A stretch of DNA of 64,000 bases from Carettochelys insculpta (lineage: Eukaryota; Chordata; Testudines; Carettochelyidae). Location of the stretch: contig NC_134138.1 of NCBI RefSeq assembly GCF_033958435.1, forward strand, positions 273,273,798 to 273,337,797. Reading direction: 5' to 3'. A model generated the notes under the pieces. The model made no database searches. It was not told the DNA's origin and saw nothing but the letters and a program-made list of their open reading frames with translations. Positions 1-12,900 of the stretch are shown piece after piece (position 1 is the stretch's first letter; each line of letters begins with the position of its first letter). The translations under genes and the position numbers were made by a program.

Positions 1-96
1 TATTATGGTAGCAAACACTGGAAAAAAATAAGGTTTGTGTCGTAGTATGTTCAAGAGTCTGTTTAGAAAGTATTTAAATGTGAAAGTTTTAAACTA

Positions 97-420
97 CAGG
101 TTGAACCTCTAGTCTGGCACTCTCTCATACGGCAACATACATAACCCAGCATGATTTCAGTTAGGCACACATCCACTTATCATGGGTGTGGACAAGTTTC
201 CTGTGGTCCCATAAAGTTTGTTTACAACCGTAAGACCAGGCTCTTACTGTTCCATGCCATTATTTAGCTCTAATTCACCCCAAATGCTTTCTAAGAGCAC
301 GGTAAGCAGTGGAATTGTCTAGCAGCATTACTAACACTGTTGACCTCTTGTGGTCTGGCAAATTCTCTTGTTTGGCAACAGTAAGGTCCCAAGGGTGCCA
401 GACTAGAAAGGTTCAACTTA
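97..420. mobile_element. MITE, TA target, CAGG…TIR (mariner-type)
   Basis: Inverted ends: left CAGGTTGAACCTCTAGTC, right reads inverted as TAAGTTGAACCTTTCTAGTC. TA flanks both sides (95-96, 421-422), as for Tc1/mariner-type targets. The same family occurs at 39137-39466. Non-coding. Confidence 0.6.
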
Positions 421-603
421 TAGTTAATATAATTAGGACTAAAAGGTTTTGCAGTTTCTCTGACCCTGGTTTTAGCAGTTTAAAGAAAACAACACTGCAG
501 GCTGGAATAGCACAAAGCATATCTATTATTGCTTTGGGGAGTTTTCATTCAACTAGTGGTTCATGCAAGAGGGCTACTGAAAACGTAAACCGTTTTTGAC
601 ATA

Positions 604-990
604 CAGCAGACCCTTGACTTATGTGTAGGTTGCTTTCCTGGGTAACCATGCGGAAGTCAAATTTTCCGTTAAGTCAGGAAGGATAGGGGAGGGGCCCTGC
701 TGCCTTCAGGTTCCCTAGTCCTGGCTGCACCTGGCCCTCTACTCCTATGAGCAGTGGGGAGCACAGAGCCAGATGTAGCAGTATCCGTCAGTTTCCTGGA
801 TCCTGCAAGTGGGAGGGAGGAGGGAAACTGGCCAGCGCTGCTGTGCCTGGCTCCCAGATGCCATCCACTCTTGGGAGCCAAGAAACTGACCAGTGCTCTT
901 GTGGGAGCTGATCAGTTTCCCAGCTCCCACAAGTGAAGAGGAGCCAAGAGCCAGGCTGCCGGCTGATTCCTGACTCCCCACCACTCACAA
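604..990. mobile_element. Tigger-like MITE, left end recognisable
   Basis: TA then CAGCAGACCCTTGACTTATG resembles the left end of the family at 22852-23334 and 52483-52777. The interior is GC-rich with imperfect tandem repeats of a ‘cagtttcc…gggagc’ type (about 785-985). I could not place the right end. Confidence 0.4.
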
Positions 991-2077
991 TTTCAACTCA
1001 CATTATTGCAAGAAGCGAAACTGTAGAAGTCAGAGGTCATCTGTGAAATGAAGAGGATAGCAAACTTACACTAGAAGACTTGAGAGGAGCAATTAGTCAA
1101 TATGCGCATAATGGGTGGAAATGTGGAGTCTTTATTTGCAGACTGCATGTATCCAATGGCCATTTTTACTCCTTGTCATGTACACATCAAAAGCAAAGAA
1201 CTTCATCCAGCAAGCAGACAAAGTGCTCAAATGTCTTCTGTTCTGCTCATTGATCATACTCAACACGTTTGTTAGATGCAGTGCAGTAAATTTAAAAAAA
1301 AAAAAATGCAGGAAGAGTGCTAGAACACAACAGCTAACCTTATCATACCTGAAAAATGCAGGCTAGAGAAGAAAGGAGAAACGCTATTACATTTCCAACT
1401 CCCTCATGGTCTTCCTGTTTGGGGAAGATGACAAAGAAGATTTTCTTGTTAAGAGCTACCAAGTTTTAGATGATGCTAAGTGCTTCTAGACATTTCATGT
1501 ATGTACAGTCCATGGAAGTACTTATTCTCATGCTACTTTGTATTCTGAGACTGTGATTGCACCAAAGTCAGAGTGGAGCAATATTCATTAAACCTCAAAT
1601 TTCCTATATTTTGTTCATGCATCAATTTATGCCAAAAAATAAAACTGAAACACTAAATGATAGACTTTTTTTTAAAAGAGGTACTTCATACAGATTCCGC
1701 AATACATTTGTGCATTTTTCACATCACTTAGAAAAAGAAACGTGCAATTTATCAAAACAGACTTCTTGAAGTGGGACTATGTAAAATCCATCCAGGAGGT
1801 CAAAAATATAGGAATCTCCTCCATCTCTCAAAATGAACAATATCACTCCACTCCCTCCGGTAAAAAAAAAGATTTTAGAACATACCCAGAAGCTCTAAAA
1901 ATTCTAGCTCTGACAGATCAGAGTGCACGAAGTATATTCACTCATCTGACTAAAGCTCGCTGAATAAAGAAAACGTACACCATAACGTTTCAAGTTTACA
2001 ATAGCTACCAATGATCTAATACCTGCATAAATCTAGTCCTCCTGCCCCACACTTCAATTCAGTCAATAAAAAGTTAC
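991..2077. other. SEC22C intron, nothing recognised
   Basis: AT-rich sequence to the left of the 2078-2196 exon. It was checked on the minus strand for the next SEC22C exon (…AHEEIGNILAFLVPF in the known protein) and none was seen. Only short A/T runs and chance ORFs. Confidence 0.6.
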
Positions 2078-2196
2078 CTGAAAAGAATACTCTGCTAAAT
2101 GGACTCCACGAATGAGGTTCAAAGCACCACACATGATGTTGAGTACAAGAGAAAGAATCCCCAATGGAGTTACAGGTTGCATTCTGTAGGTAGGGG
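2078..2196 (-). CDS. SEC22C: SEC22C exon: first membrane segment
   Basis: On the minus strand the acceptor (…tttgcag) lies just above 2196 and the donor (GTAACT) just below 2078. The 119-bp exon completes a split Ala codon and reads [20 protein letters not shown] and then [19 protein letters not shown], ending in phase 0. This matches the known SEC22C segment RMEPVTALGILSLILNIMCA. The hydrophobic stretch is the first membrane-embedded part of the protein. Confidence 0.95.
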
Positions 2197-5100
2197 CTGC
2201 AAACAAAGATCGAGAGACAATTGAAAATTAATTCCAATTATGTCATTCTTTTTTTTATAAGGCAACTCTAATCCAGTCTAATTACGGGTTGTAGATATTC
2301 TAGGCCCTGTTTACTCTGTGGCAAGACAGAGTTTAATTGCTCATGGCAAGGTATGCACAGTTGTGGTTACACTCCATTGCTAAATTCACCAAGAAATCTG
2401 GAGCAGATACAAATAACAGAAGTGATTTTTAACAGACTTAATGATATGATCCGTCCATTAGCACTTGCATTCTGTATCTGGATCGAAAGTGTCAACTTAT
2501 GAGACACCTAAGATTTCAATTGTCAGCATACTACTGATGTGTGTGAAGACACTTTTATTCTTTGTCAGCAGATAAGCAGGTGGTTTTGGCCTCCAGCAGG
2601 CATGGGAGGTGGCTTAAAGTCCTGCCACTCAAGAAGCAGTGTTATCTTTTGGCACTGGAGAGGAGAAATATCTCCCCTTTGTGGGATGAGATGACTTTAC
2701 CCATAAGGATGGAAAGGGGCTTTAACTCTAGGGGTACAGCTACACTACAGGATTCTTTGGATAGCCCTTCCCTACTGCAGGCCGGTAAAGAAGTAGCATG
2801 GAAAAGCTTGGAGGCTCCCTGCCGCTGAACCCATTCTCTGCAGCAGAGAAAGGCATTAGCAAAGGGTTCAGCTTACTCCACTGTTCTCCCCACTTCCAGA
2901 ATACCTCCTCCTCCGTGAAGAAAACTCTGGTAGCCAGGAACTGTTGACACCTGAAGCTTTTACCACCATGAAAAGCACATTGTGCCTGCACAGCAGGGCT
3001 ACGTTGGAAGTGGTGTGATGCACTGACATAGCCTTGGTTTCTGACCCCAGCAAACCCTCGACAACAGCTTCACTGCTGGTATCCACATCCAACAATAATA
3101 GTTTAAGCACTTTGTCGCCAACATTAAGCCACCCTTGGACTTCACTCCAAAGAAGGAATTCCAGCACTGAGAGGGGAAGGGTAGTTGACACCTCAGATAT
3201 TGGACTACAATTCTCTCTCACACCAACATCCAACAAGAAAGAAGGTGGGGGGGGGAGGTCATCAAGGAATGTTCCCAGACCTAAAGATGCTCCAGCCTTA
3301 GCCCAGATGTAACCACTAGCTAGTTGTTACACCAAACCTTGTTGCATAGCAGAGCTCTGCACTGCACCCTTCCCAACCACCCATGCCTAGGGAGGGAGGG
3401 CAGAGAGGCAGCTGGCACAGGAGATAACTGTACCAGTTTTCATGCCAGCCGAGAATGCCACTCTACCAGGTCAGGTCTCTGCTCAGCAGCTGCTGTGAAT
3501 GTAGCAAAGAGCCTGCAAGCATGGAAGATAACATGGACCAGTGTTCCCTGGAAGATGAGCACTTTGGCAGCAGACCCCCAGAGATTCGGGTACCACCCAG
3601 CTTCTTAGAAGAACGCCCACAGCTGGCATGTGCAGCATATGCAAATGTCTCAGTGCACATAAAATTTATTCTGGACATTGAAGGAAAAAAACCATTAGAT
3701 GTGGTTGATTGATGTGGACCACCATGTTACACCCATGGAAGCTTCATGAAGCCTAGACAAAATAGACAAGTTTTCTTTATACCCATAGCAGAAACTTCTT
3801 TTTAATAAAAGCAGCAAAGAGGATGGAAACGCATTTTTAACCAAAAATTTTTAAAAAAATGCACAATACCCAACTCACATATTTAAGCAGTATATAATGA
3901 AGGGTAACTACAAACAGTACATTTAAATTTGTTAAACTCAGACAATCACACGTAAGTAAGGCATTAAGAGACAGCAAATCCTTTACTGAAAGGGCCTCAG
4001 AACAAGAAGTGACCTTATTCTACCTCAAAAAAGCTTGTAGCAACACAGGGATGCAAAAGAGGATTATGTCCACCTTATAGCACCTTTAATCCAGCTGTCT
4101 CAAAATGCAGCACAAATATTACACCTGCTCAGGACAGGAACACCCCTAGAAGATAAAAACATCACAACATTTCATACTTCAATGAAATGCAACTACTGCT
4201 GGGATGGACTGTAGCAGCTGTTTAATCTAGTGATGCTAAGCAGTTTAAAGTAGGAATTTCATCAACTTTTTATTAAAATAAAGTCTTACCCTATAACTGA
4301 AATTTCCTTCGCAATGTGCATTTACAGCAAGCTTTAATGTTATTTGAATACAGTGGTTTAAATTAGCACTAATAAATAGCTATGTAATTAACATACCTGG
4401 AACCCCCCTCCCTATCTGCTTCTTTCTTAAAACACTGATTAATCTTGTGGTGCAATTTGCCAGCATCATGCAACGTTATTCTACAAGATTTTCCACCGAA
4501 ATCAATGGTGCAAGTACCTCAGCCATTCAAATATGATTTTGCATAATAAACAGCAGCAATGAAATTTAACATCAAAATGAGTCACTGAACAGTGTTTAGT
4601 CGGATACACAGCAGCAGGTTTTATTTTCTCAGTCATCTGCACAGTTTACTGAGCACTACTCTAGATGGATTAAGTTTTACTAAAATAAACCACAGTTCCT
4701 AGTCTCTTGGCCAAAAAAAAAAAAAAAAAAATTCTAAGAAGAACAGTTTCTCCCTCCACCATCTAGCTATCCCAGAATTGCAAACTGCCAAGTTAGTTCA
4801 TGCAGACAATAGGTCTCAGCGCTCAGTCACACTCCTCTGACATACTTGAGAGAGCGTTCTTACAATGGATATGGCAGCTGTGGCAGGCTGTCATCGGTAG
4901 CACCTGATACCAAGTGGAAGACAGACTATTGCATGTCTTCCCCTTACATCACACACAGCTGTGTATAGTTCTGAAGGGTCAGCAAAGAAAGCAAGACTCA
5001 TGTCTCCTCCATCTAAGCATCAAATGGGATGGAACTCTCACTTATCATTGCTACTCACAAAGACAGTGAGTAAGGTCAAAACACATGACAATCTGCTCAG

Positions 5101-6950
5101 AGACCAGGCCAGAATGACAGGGGGTGCCAAAGCCCAACAATTCCACATTTCAGCCTTGGCACTCTGTTGCTCCACGGCAGAGTATTGCGCTCTTTTGTTT
5201 CACACAAAGATGACTGACACACAACTTAAGTCCAACGTGTATTATTTCAAGCACACTTAAATCTATTCTTCTACCACAGTTAGTGGTTCTCTGCAATAGA
5301 GCTTCACTCAGTGTTTGCAGAGAGGAAAGTGTAGCAAAGCTCATGATGACACTGCATGACACACCACATTTACCTTTAATTAATGACTTATTTAATTCAC
5401 CACATGGTTGTCCACGTTCACATCACCTACAACAGGCAGGTATACCCGATAAGGCATTTATGGTAGAAGATGCATGGCAAGCTCTGCGGGCCCCAGAGGA
5501 AGTAACAATTACCTGGTCTTTAGACCCTTCTCACTGTCATCCCAGGTTTGATTTACAATGAAGGCAGTGGAGCCTTCTGAACTGGTTTGGTAGAGGACAC
5601 GGAATCTGTGCTGCAGTGGATTACTCCAGTGGCCTTTCAGACCGGTGCTCAGCAACCTTTATCACCTCATGGCACAGCTTCAGCACTTGTTATAATTTCA
5701 TGGCACACCCAATACATAACCCAATCCCCTCCCCATGAGCCAGACACCCCCAGGCCCTCACTCTAACCCAGCCTCCCTCTCCTCTTCCAGAACCAGGCAC
5801 CCCCAAACACCTTCCCCACACCCCACCCCACTCTAACCCAATCTGTCTCCCCTCCTCCAGAGCCAGGCACCTCCAGCCCCCCCCTCCTTCAGAACCAGGC
5901 ATCCCCAGCTCCCCACTATAACCCAATTCCCCACCCCTCCACCAGAGCCAGGCAATCCAAGCTTCTCCCCACTAAATCCATGCAGGTGACTCACCAGAGC
6001 CACCGCCACTGCTGCCACTGCCATACACTCCTCCCACCAAGCTGCAGAGCAGCAGAGGGCAGTCTGAGGCACACTAAACACAGCTTTGTGGCACACCAGT
6101 GTGCCACAGCACACCAGCCACAGAGCACTGTTTTAGGCATAGCCCACTATGTCACTGGGGCACAATGTCAATGGGACACAAACTATGACACATATCAATA
6201 CTTGAATGCGATGAGGAATTTAGTTTGGAAAAGAAGATCTATCCAGGAGGCAAAGAGAATTAATACCATGGGAGAAAAAGTGGAAACTGCTACGCCTGAT
6301 CTTGTGGGTTCGTTTCTGACTGGGAATTGATCCTTATACCTCATAATAAAAGTTTTTATTTCATTTTTATATATGAAGTCTGAGGAACACTTAGAAACGC
6401 TGTACTGGAGAAAGTGAATATAGAAAAATTATTTACCTTTTCCCATAATACAAGAACTAGGGGACACCAAATGAAATTGATGGGTAGTAGGTTCAAAACT
6501 AATAAAAGGAAATTTTTCTTCACACAGCGCACAGTCAACCTGTGGAACTCCTTGCCTGAGGAGGCTGTGAAGGCCAGGACTCTATTAGGGTTTAAAAAAA
6601 AAGAGCTTGATAAATTTTTGCAGGTTAGGTCCATAAATGGCTATTAGCCAGGGATAAAGTATGGTGCCCTGGCCTTCAGAACAAGGGCAGGAGATGGATG
6701 GCAGGAGATAAATCACTTGATCATTGTCTTCTGTTCTCCTTCTCTGGGGCACCTGGCATTGGCCACCGTTGGCAGATGGGATGCTGGGCTGGATGGACCT
6801 TTGGTCTGACCCAGTATGGCCATTCTTATCTTCTTATGTACTGCTTATTTCCATATTTGAGAGAATAAACCACAGCAGGATAAGCACCCTTTTACCAGCA
6901 TAACTACAATCACGTTAGGGGCAACATTGATGTAGCTATTTCAGCAGGGG

Positions 6951-6988
<38 letters not shown>

Positions 6989-9900
6989 CCTATAGTAGAA
7001 ATGGTTAAGGTGGTACATAAATAGTATGAATCCAGCTTTGGTGATCAGCGTTTGTTCTGTGCATATAAAGCAACAGTTTGTGCATCTCTCCAAGGAAATG
7101 CACCACCCTACAAATCTGTTCACTAAGCAATCGGGAGAAGAGTCACTTAAGATTTTTCTAACTTATTTCCTCTGCCAGTTTAACTAGAGATAGACATTAC
7201 TGTTCATTGCAAATTCCCAAATTCCATTATTTCCATAGGGCATTGTACAATAGTTAGCTGCCAAGGAGCCAAGCAGGGAAATAAGGCTGACAGAGAGCTC
7301 AGATTAATGCACAATCCTTAACAGTATAAAATTAGACTCTGGCATTTCCATTTAATATAAGTGAGTTATTTTAAAATCAGCAAACAATTTATTTAAGATC
7401 TCACCTTAAGAAACCACAGTGCTTTAAACCGGATTTGTAAAACTGTTCAGGAGACGAGTGGTTTTCATTTGGGAGAACAGAGTGCTGCATAGCTTATTAG
7501 CATGTTTACCAGACAAATCCAAGCAAGATATTTTTCCATTTCATAAGTACCCTTTCGGTATCCAAGATGGAAATGTTCTCTCTTCCCCACATCAGCTATT
7601 TACATTCCTTAAGTGCCCAGTTTCTTCCAGAACTTCACTTACTACGTAAACCCCATCAAGACAGGAATTTAACTTTCCAGTCAGATGATGGCAACCACAC
7701 TGACCAAAGGAACAATGCTATCACCTCGCTCGCAAGGACTGGACTCAAGCACTGCTTTTTAACATGGTGACAAAGGGATGCCCTCTGGCCAGAATATATC
7801 GGAGTAATGACCAGACTACATTCACCTTTGCTACTAGGAATAGCTAATCAGTGGATCTGGTCACAACATAGTTAAAGCATAGATAGAAAGTTACCTCATG
7901 ACAAGAATGAAGTCCTGGGCACTGCCAGATTTTACCATTATACAAAGACATGATTAGGTCCTGCCTATACTGTATCTTTTAACCTTGCTGAAATCAGATC
8001 CCTGACTGTGTGTTGTAATCAAGCTTCCTGACTTGTGTAGCTATAATGTAGATAAACCCTTAGCTTCCTTCTAAAATTAGAACAGCCAGATTTTGAAGCA
8101 ACAGAATGGGAATCAGCCACTGCTTCTGTTAATGATGGAAAATGAAAAACAGAGATATAGACAAAAGCAAGAAATGCTGAGTCAAGCAGAGACAGAGAGA
8201 TGTGGCTGCAAATGGTTCTCACAATAAGGATGAAACAATATGCGTGAGTATTTTGGTTTGACCACTGAAAAAGAGCCAAAAGAACAAACCCAGATGAAAA
8301 ACATGGAAGAAACTGAATACTGAGGTTAGAAGAACAGAATGTTTATTTAGGTCTGTCTTAGTAATATATACTTGTCCTGAAAGCAGCTGTACTAGTTTAA
8401 AACAGGCAGGTCATAAGTATGGCCATACCAAGTTCACAGTCCATTTTGGTGAATTCATGGCAATAGGATTTTAATAATCATAAGTTTCACGATTTCAGCT
8501 TTTGAAATTTGAAACTTCACAGTGTTGTAATTGTAGGAGTCCCGACACCAGGAACAGCTGTGGACGCGTTGCAAGGTTATTGTAGGAGAATGTGCAGTAA
8601 TGCTACCCTTATTGCTGTGCTGCTGCTGCCGCCAACTGCGCTGCCATGAGAGCTAGGCATTTTGAGAGCAGCAGCTGCTGGCTGGGATCCCAACTCTAAC
8701 AGCAGAGCCGCCACCAGCAGCTTCACAGAAGTAAGGATGGCCTGGTACCATTAGTACCAGCTTTACTTCCACACTGCTGCCTGCAGAGCTCGACACTCAG
8801 CCAATAACCACTACTCAGTGGCTGCCGAGCTCTGAAGGCAGTAGTGAAAAAATAAGGGTGGCAATACTGCAACCTCTCTAAAAGAATCTTGTCACCCACC
8901 CCCACAATTCCCTTTTGTGTCAAAACCTAGTCTGAGAAACGCTGGGTAAAAAGCATGCAAAAGACACATTTTACAAGGCTAAACCAGATTTCACAGTACG
9001 GGATGCATTTTTTTTCTCAGGTATCTAAAAGGGAGTCATAAGGAGGAAGGAGAGAACTTGTTCTTCTTGGCCTCTGAGGATAGAACAAAAGGCAACGGGC
9101 TTAAACTGCAGCAAGGGAGGTTTAGGTTGGACATTAGGAAAAAGTTCCTAACTGTCAGGGCGGTCAAACAGTGGAATAAATTGCCAAGGGAGGTTGTGGA
9201 ATCTCCATCGCTGGAGATATTTAAGAACAGGTTAGATAGATGTCTATCAGGGATGGTTTAGATAGTACTTGGTCCTGCCATTGGGGCAGGGGGCTGGACT
9301 CGATGGCCTCTCGAGGTCCCTTCCAGTCCTAGTGTTCTATGATTCTATGATTTTTCGTGGCCATGAATTTGGTAGGACCCTAGTCATAAGATCAGTTTTC
9401 CCTTGAAGGAACAGTATTACTAACAACTTGTCAATCAAAATCACCTTGGTTGATAAATAAAACAATGTGGGTTTTTTTAATTAGCCCTACAGAACACTGT
9501 GAAACAGGAAAGTCAAGTTGTGTTTGAGCTGCCCATTACCAGTAATAAGACTGTACAACAGGAACTAATTGAGGAGAGCCATAAACCGCAGAAAAATCCA
9601 GCTCCCTGACATTAAATATTGCCACGAGATAACATGATTAAATATTAGTCATTTGTTTCATTCAATAAGTTATGCAGATATGACTAGGCAGATACGGGGA
9701 ACAGACTTAAGTAAGAAGGTGCCATTTTTATAGCAATTGTGCATGATAAGTACATTTTTCAAGGTACTGTTACAGTGTTTGTTACAGTGTACTGTTACAG
9801 TGTTTGTTCTACAGTGTTAATTACATGAACCTCTCACTATGAAGTTCATACAGATGTTTATCATAACTGTACAATAGCATTAATTCCGATTTTTATTTAC

Positions 9901-12900
9901 AGAAATGTAAGCAGTTATCTGCCTGGCTACTGCAGGACATGGGAAGTGCCATGAAACAATTCAAGATGGATAATTTTAAGTGAGGTCTCAGTGATTCTTT
10001 GGATCATTTTCTTCCTTGAGCTAAAGTGAGTCTTCTAGACTGGAAGTGTACTTTGTATCTTTGCTTATGGAAGCACATGACAATGAATCTCTCTCTCTCA
10101 AAAATTAAAGCCTCAATTTTCTGAAGTGAAAAGGATTGTGTAATGTGTAATTCCAGTTATCATGAACTTACACAGAGAAAATTATTTATGGTTAAGATGA
10201 GCTTCATTATGTATCTGCTATAAACACAAGAGTTCACGTCCTCTGTCACGATGAAAAATCTAGCCTTGAACAAGAACCATTTGTCAGAAGTTACACGTCG
10301 TGGCAAGGGCTCCTCTTCCCCTCAAACAATCTTCAGGGCCAGCAGCTCCCTCCCTTTGTTAGGGGTCAGATTAGCAGTTATTTCCTGGGGGTGGGAGTCC
10401 TGCTACTCCCTCTGGACTCCCTCCCCCAGCTATCTCCCATTCAGAGCTATTAGTGCTGTTTGTGTTGGTATCTCTCCCCACCCCCGCTTCCTCTACCTCT
10501 CTATTCCCCTGAGCCACCTTCCAACTGGGAGAGCTTTTAAAAGCCTGCCACAGGCCTTCAATCAGTCTGAGTGGAGCCACCTGGTCCTCATCTCCTGGGC
10601 CAGTTCCCTGCCAGCTGCTCCTGATTGCCTCAGCAGGAATGCACCTCACTAGCAAGGGAGTTGGCCTTTCTATCTCTTTTTGGGCTGCCTTCCCCCTTGC
10701 TGTACAGCCCTCTGGCCTGATTGTCATAATGTCAACTTGGGTTTTCATTTCAGAAAACAAACAAAAAACAAAAAAAACCCACAAACCACCACCACAACTG
10801 GTATTTTTAACTATTCGTCATAACTTAAAAGTAGCTACCAGAACAAACTTGTATTGTGGACATTAAAACTTTGCATACCCACAACTTACCAGAACCCATG
10901 TGTATTTCTGTGTGCCCATTAACCATCCCGTTCATCAGCTCAGTATCCTCTAGTTTCAGAAGCACAGGAGGATGGAACTTCAACTCTTCCTGAATCTTCT
11001 CCAAGTTGTTCTTCATTTGAGAGCAGTTTGTATAGTTGAAAAGGTGTTTTACTTTCTGAATAATATTATCTAAAAGAGGGTTTTGAGAAATATTTTAACT
11101 AAAACATTGGATGGTTAGTGAGCTGATATCCCAGATCTTCCTATCCCATTTGTTTAACCTTCATTCTATCATCTAAAATGTTACTCTTTACACAAATAGA
11201 AAGCAAAGTAACTATCACACTTCTGAATGCTGGACACGGACACGGACACGGACACGGACACGGACACGGACACGGACACGCCTCTTATTCCAGATATGCT
11301 TAAAACATGCTTTTCACTGCATGGTTGTCATGATCCAACCAGGGCTGAACAAGGTTCATGAATCATGATGAAGCCTTGAATGCAGATAGAACGCATCTAC
11401 TCCACAAGACAGAGGTGTGTTTTAACTAGTGCCAGATGGGACCCAGAATTCAAACTGCGAGCAGCAACAGCTTCTCTGACCACATTGCATCATGATTTTC
11501 CTAAGACTTTTGCTACAAACAACTCAGATAGGCATTCCATAGTTTAATTTTATAACAGTATTCTCAAACAAAAGCTATCCCTCTTCACAAGTTTAAATTG
11601 CAGAGCCCTACAACTACAACCTACAGTATCATTTTGGTAACAATCACCCAAACCTCCCAGCTGTTCTCTAACCTAGCTTATTTGCTTATCTCTGAGCTAT
11701 GAATGGTGGAGGTTGTTACATTAGTCATGATTATAAAAACTAATGAGGCAAATAAACTGTAGAAGTGTACTTATGGAGAGCTGTTTACGTAAAACAAAAC
11801 CTTAAGAGACAATACATCATTTAGATTGATGGCTGCTCCTACTGAACAGCCAAGACTGCAGAGTACTTTATGATCACCACTACACTGCATCAAGCAAGCA
11901 CAGGGGATTTCAAGCAACAACTACTGGTATCATACCATCAGCGTAACAATATGCCAAGAGACAAAAAAAGTACAGAGATCTACTACGAAGCAACAGTTCC
12001 AATCTTGCAATTTATTTGGTGCACTTTAGACCCAGAAGAGACCATACAGCAGCATAAGACAGGATGGAAATAGGACACTGAATGAAAAATGTAAGGAGCC
12101 CAAATTTTTGCATTTTGTTTTGTTAGTACATGGCCAATGTGTGACTAAAATAAGCTAGAAATCCATAGCCAAATTACAGAAGGAACATAATGCAAATTTC
12201 AAGACAAATTTATGAAAAGTTAGAATGCAGTTGGTAGAGCGAGAACTGCTGCATACTGGAATTTCCCTACAAACATCTCCTTCTAAACAGGATCTGAACT
12301 CTCTTGTTCAGAGCTGGATGCCAGCGTATTAAGCCACTGTGCTACCTCACGCACTTCACAGGGCATAGCTAGCTCTCTAATGGAGATAGTCCTATAGAGC
12401 TGGTCGTATATTTCCACAGCAGTGGTGTTCATAAGGGGCTGCAGTGGGCAGGTGAAAAAAAGCCAATTGTGTCAGGAATCACAACTGAGAGAGGACACCC
12501 TGTATGATCACAAACTTCTAATGAACCTAATCTATGTTCTCTTTGTGCTCACCTTGTTATCCCCTCCTTCCCCTCATCTTGTCTTTTACTTAGACTAAAC
12601 TTTTTGGGGCAGGATCTGTCTTTTTTTCCCTGCATGTTTGTAGTGTACTTAGCATAACAGGGCCCATGTCTATGACAAAGATTCCTAATACATACCACAA
12701 TCATCTAGTCTTTCCTAATGTTTTCCTACACTGTTCTCCTGCCACATAAAGCCACCTTGTCTGATAATGAATGGACATGGCTACTCCTTACCATCAACCT
12801 ATCTTCTAATTTAATTATTCTCTGGAAATATATGCTCTGTACAAAGAATTCTAACAGTAAATCTACAAACCAAATTCGAGAAATGCATAGGGTCTGGTGG

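Noticed and set aside
669..988. Overlapping 60-79 codon ORFs
   Set aside because: They arise from GC-rich imperfect repeats inside a Tigger-like MITE.
12228..12366. A functional tRNA gene on the minus strand
   Set aside because: A and B boxes are present but no acceptor-stem pairing or anticodon arm is convincing; it is better read as a SINE.
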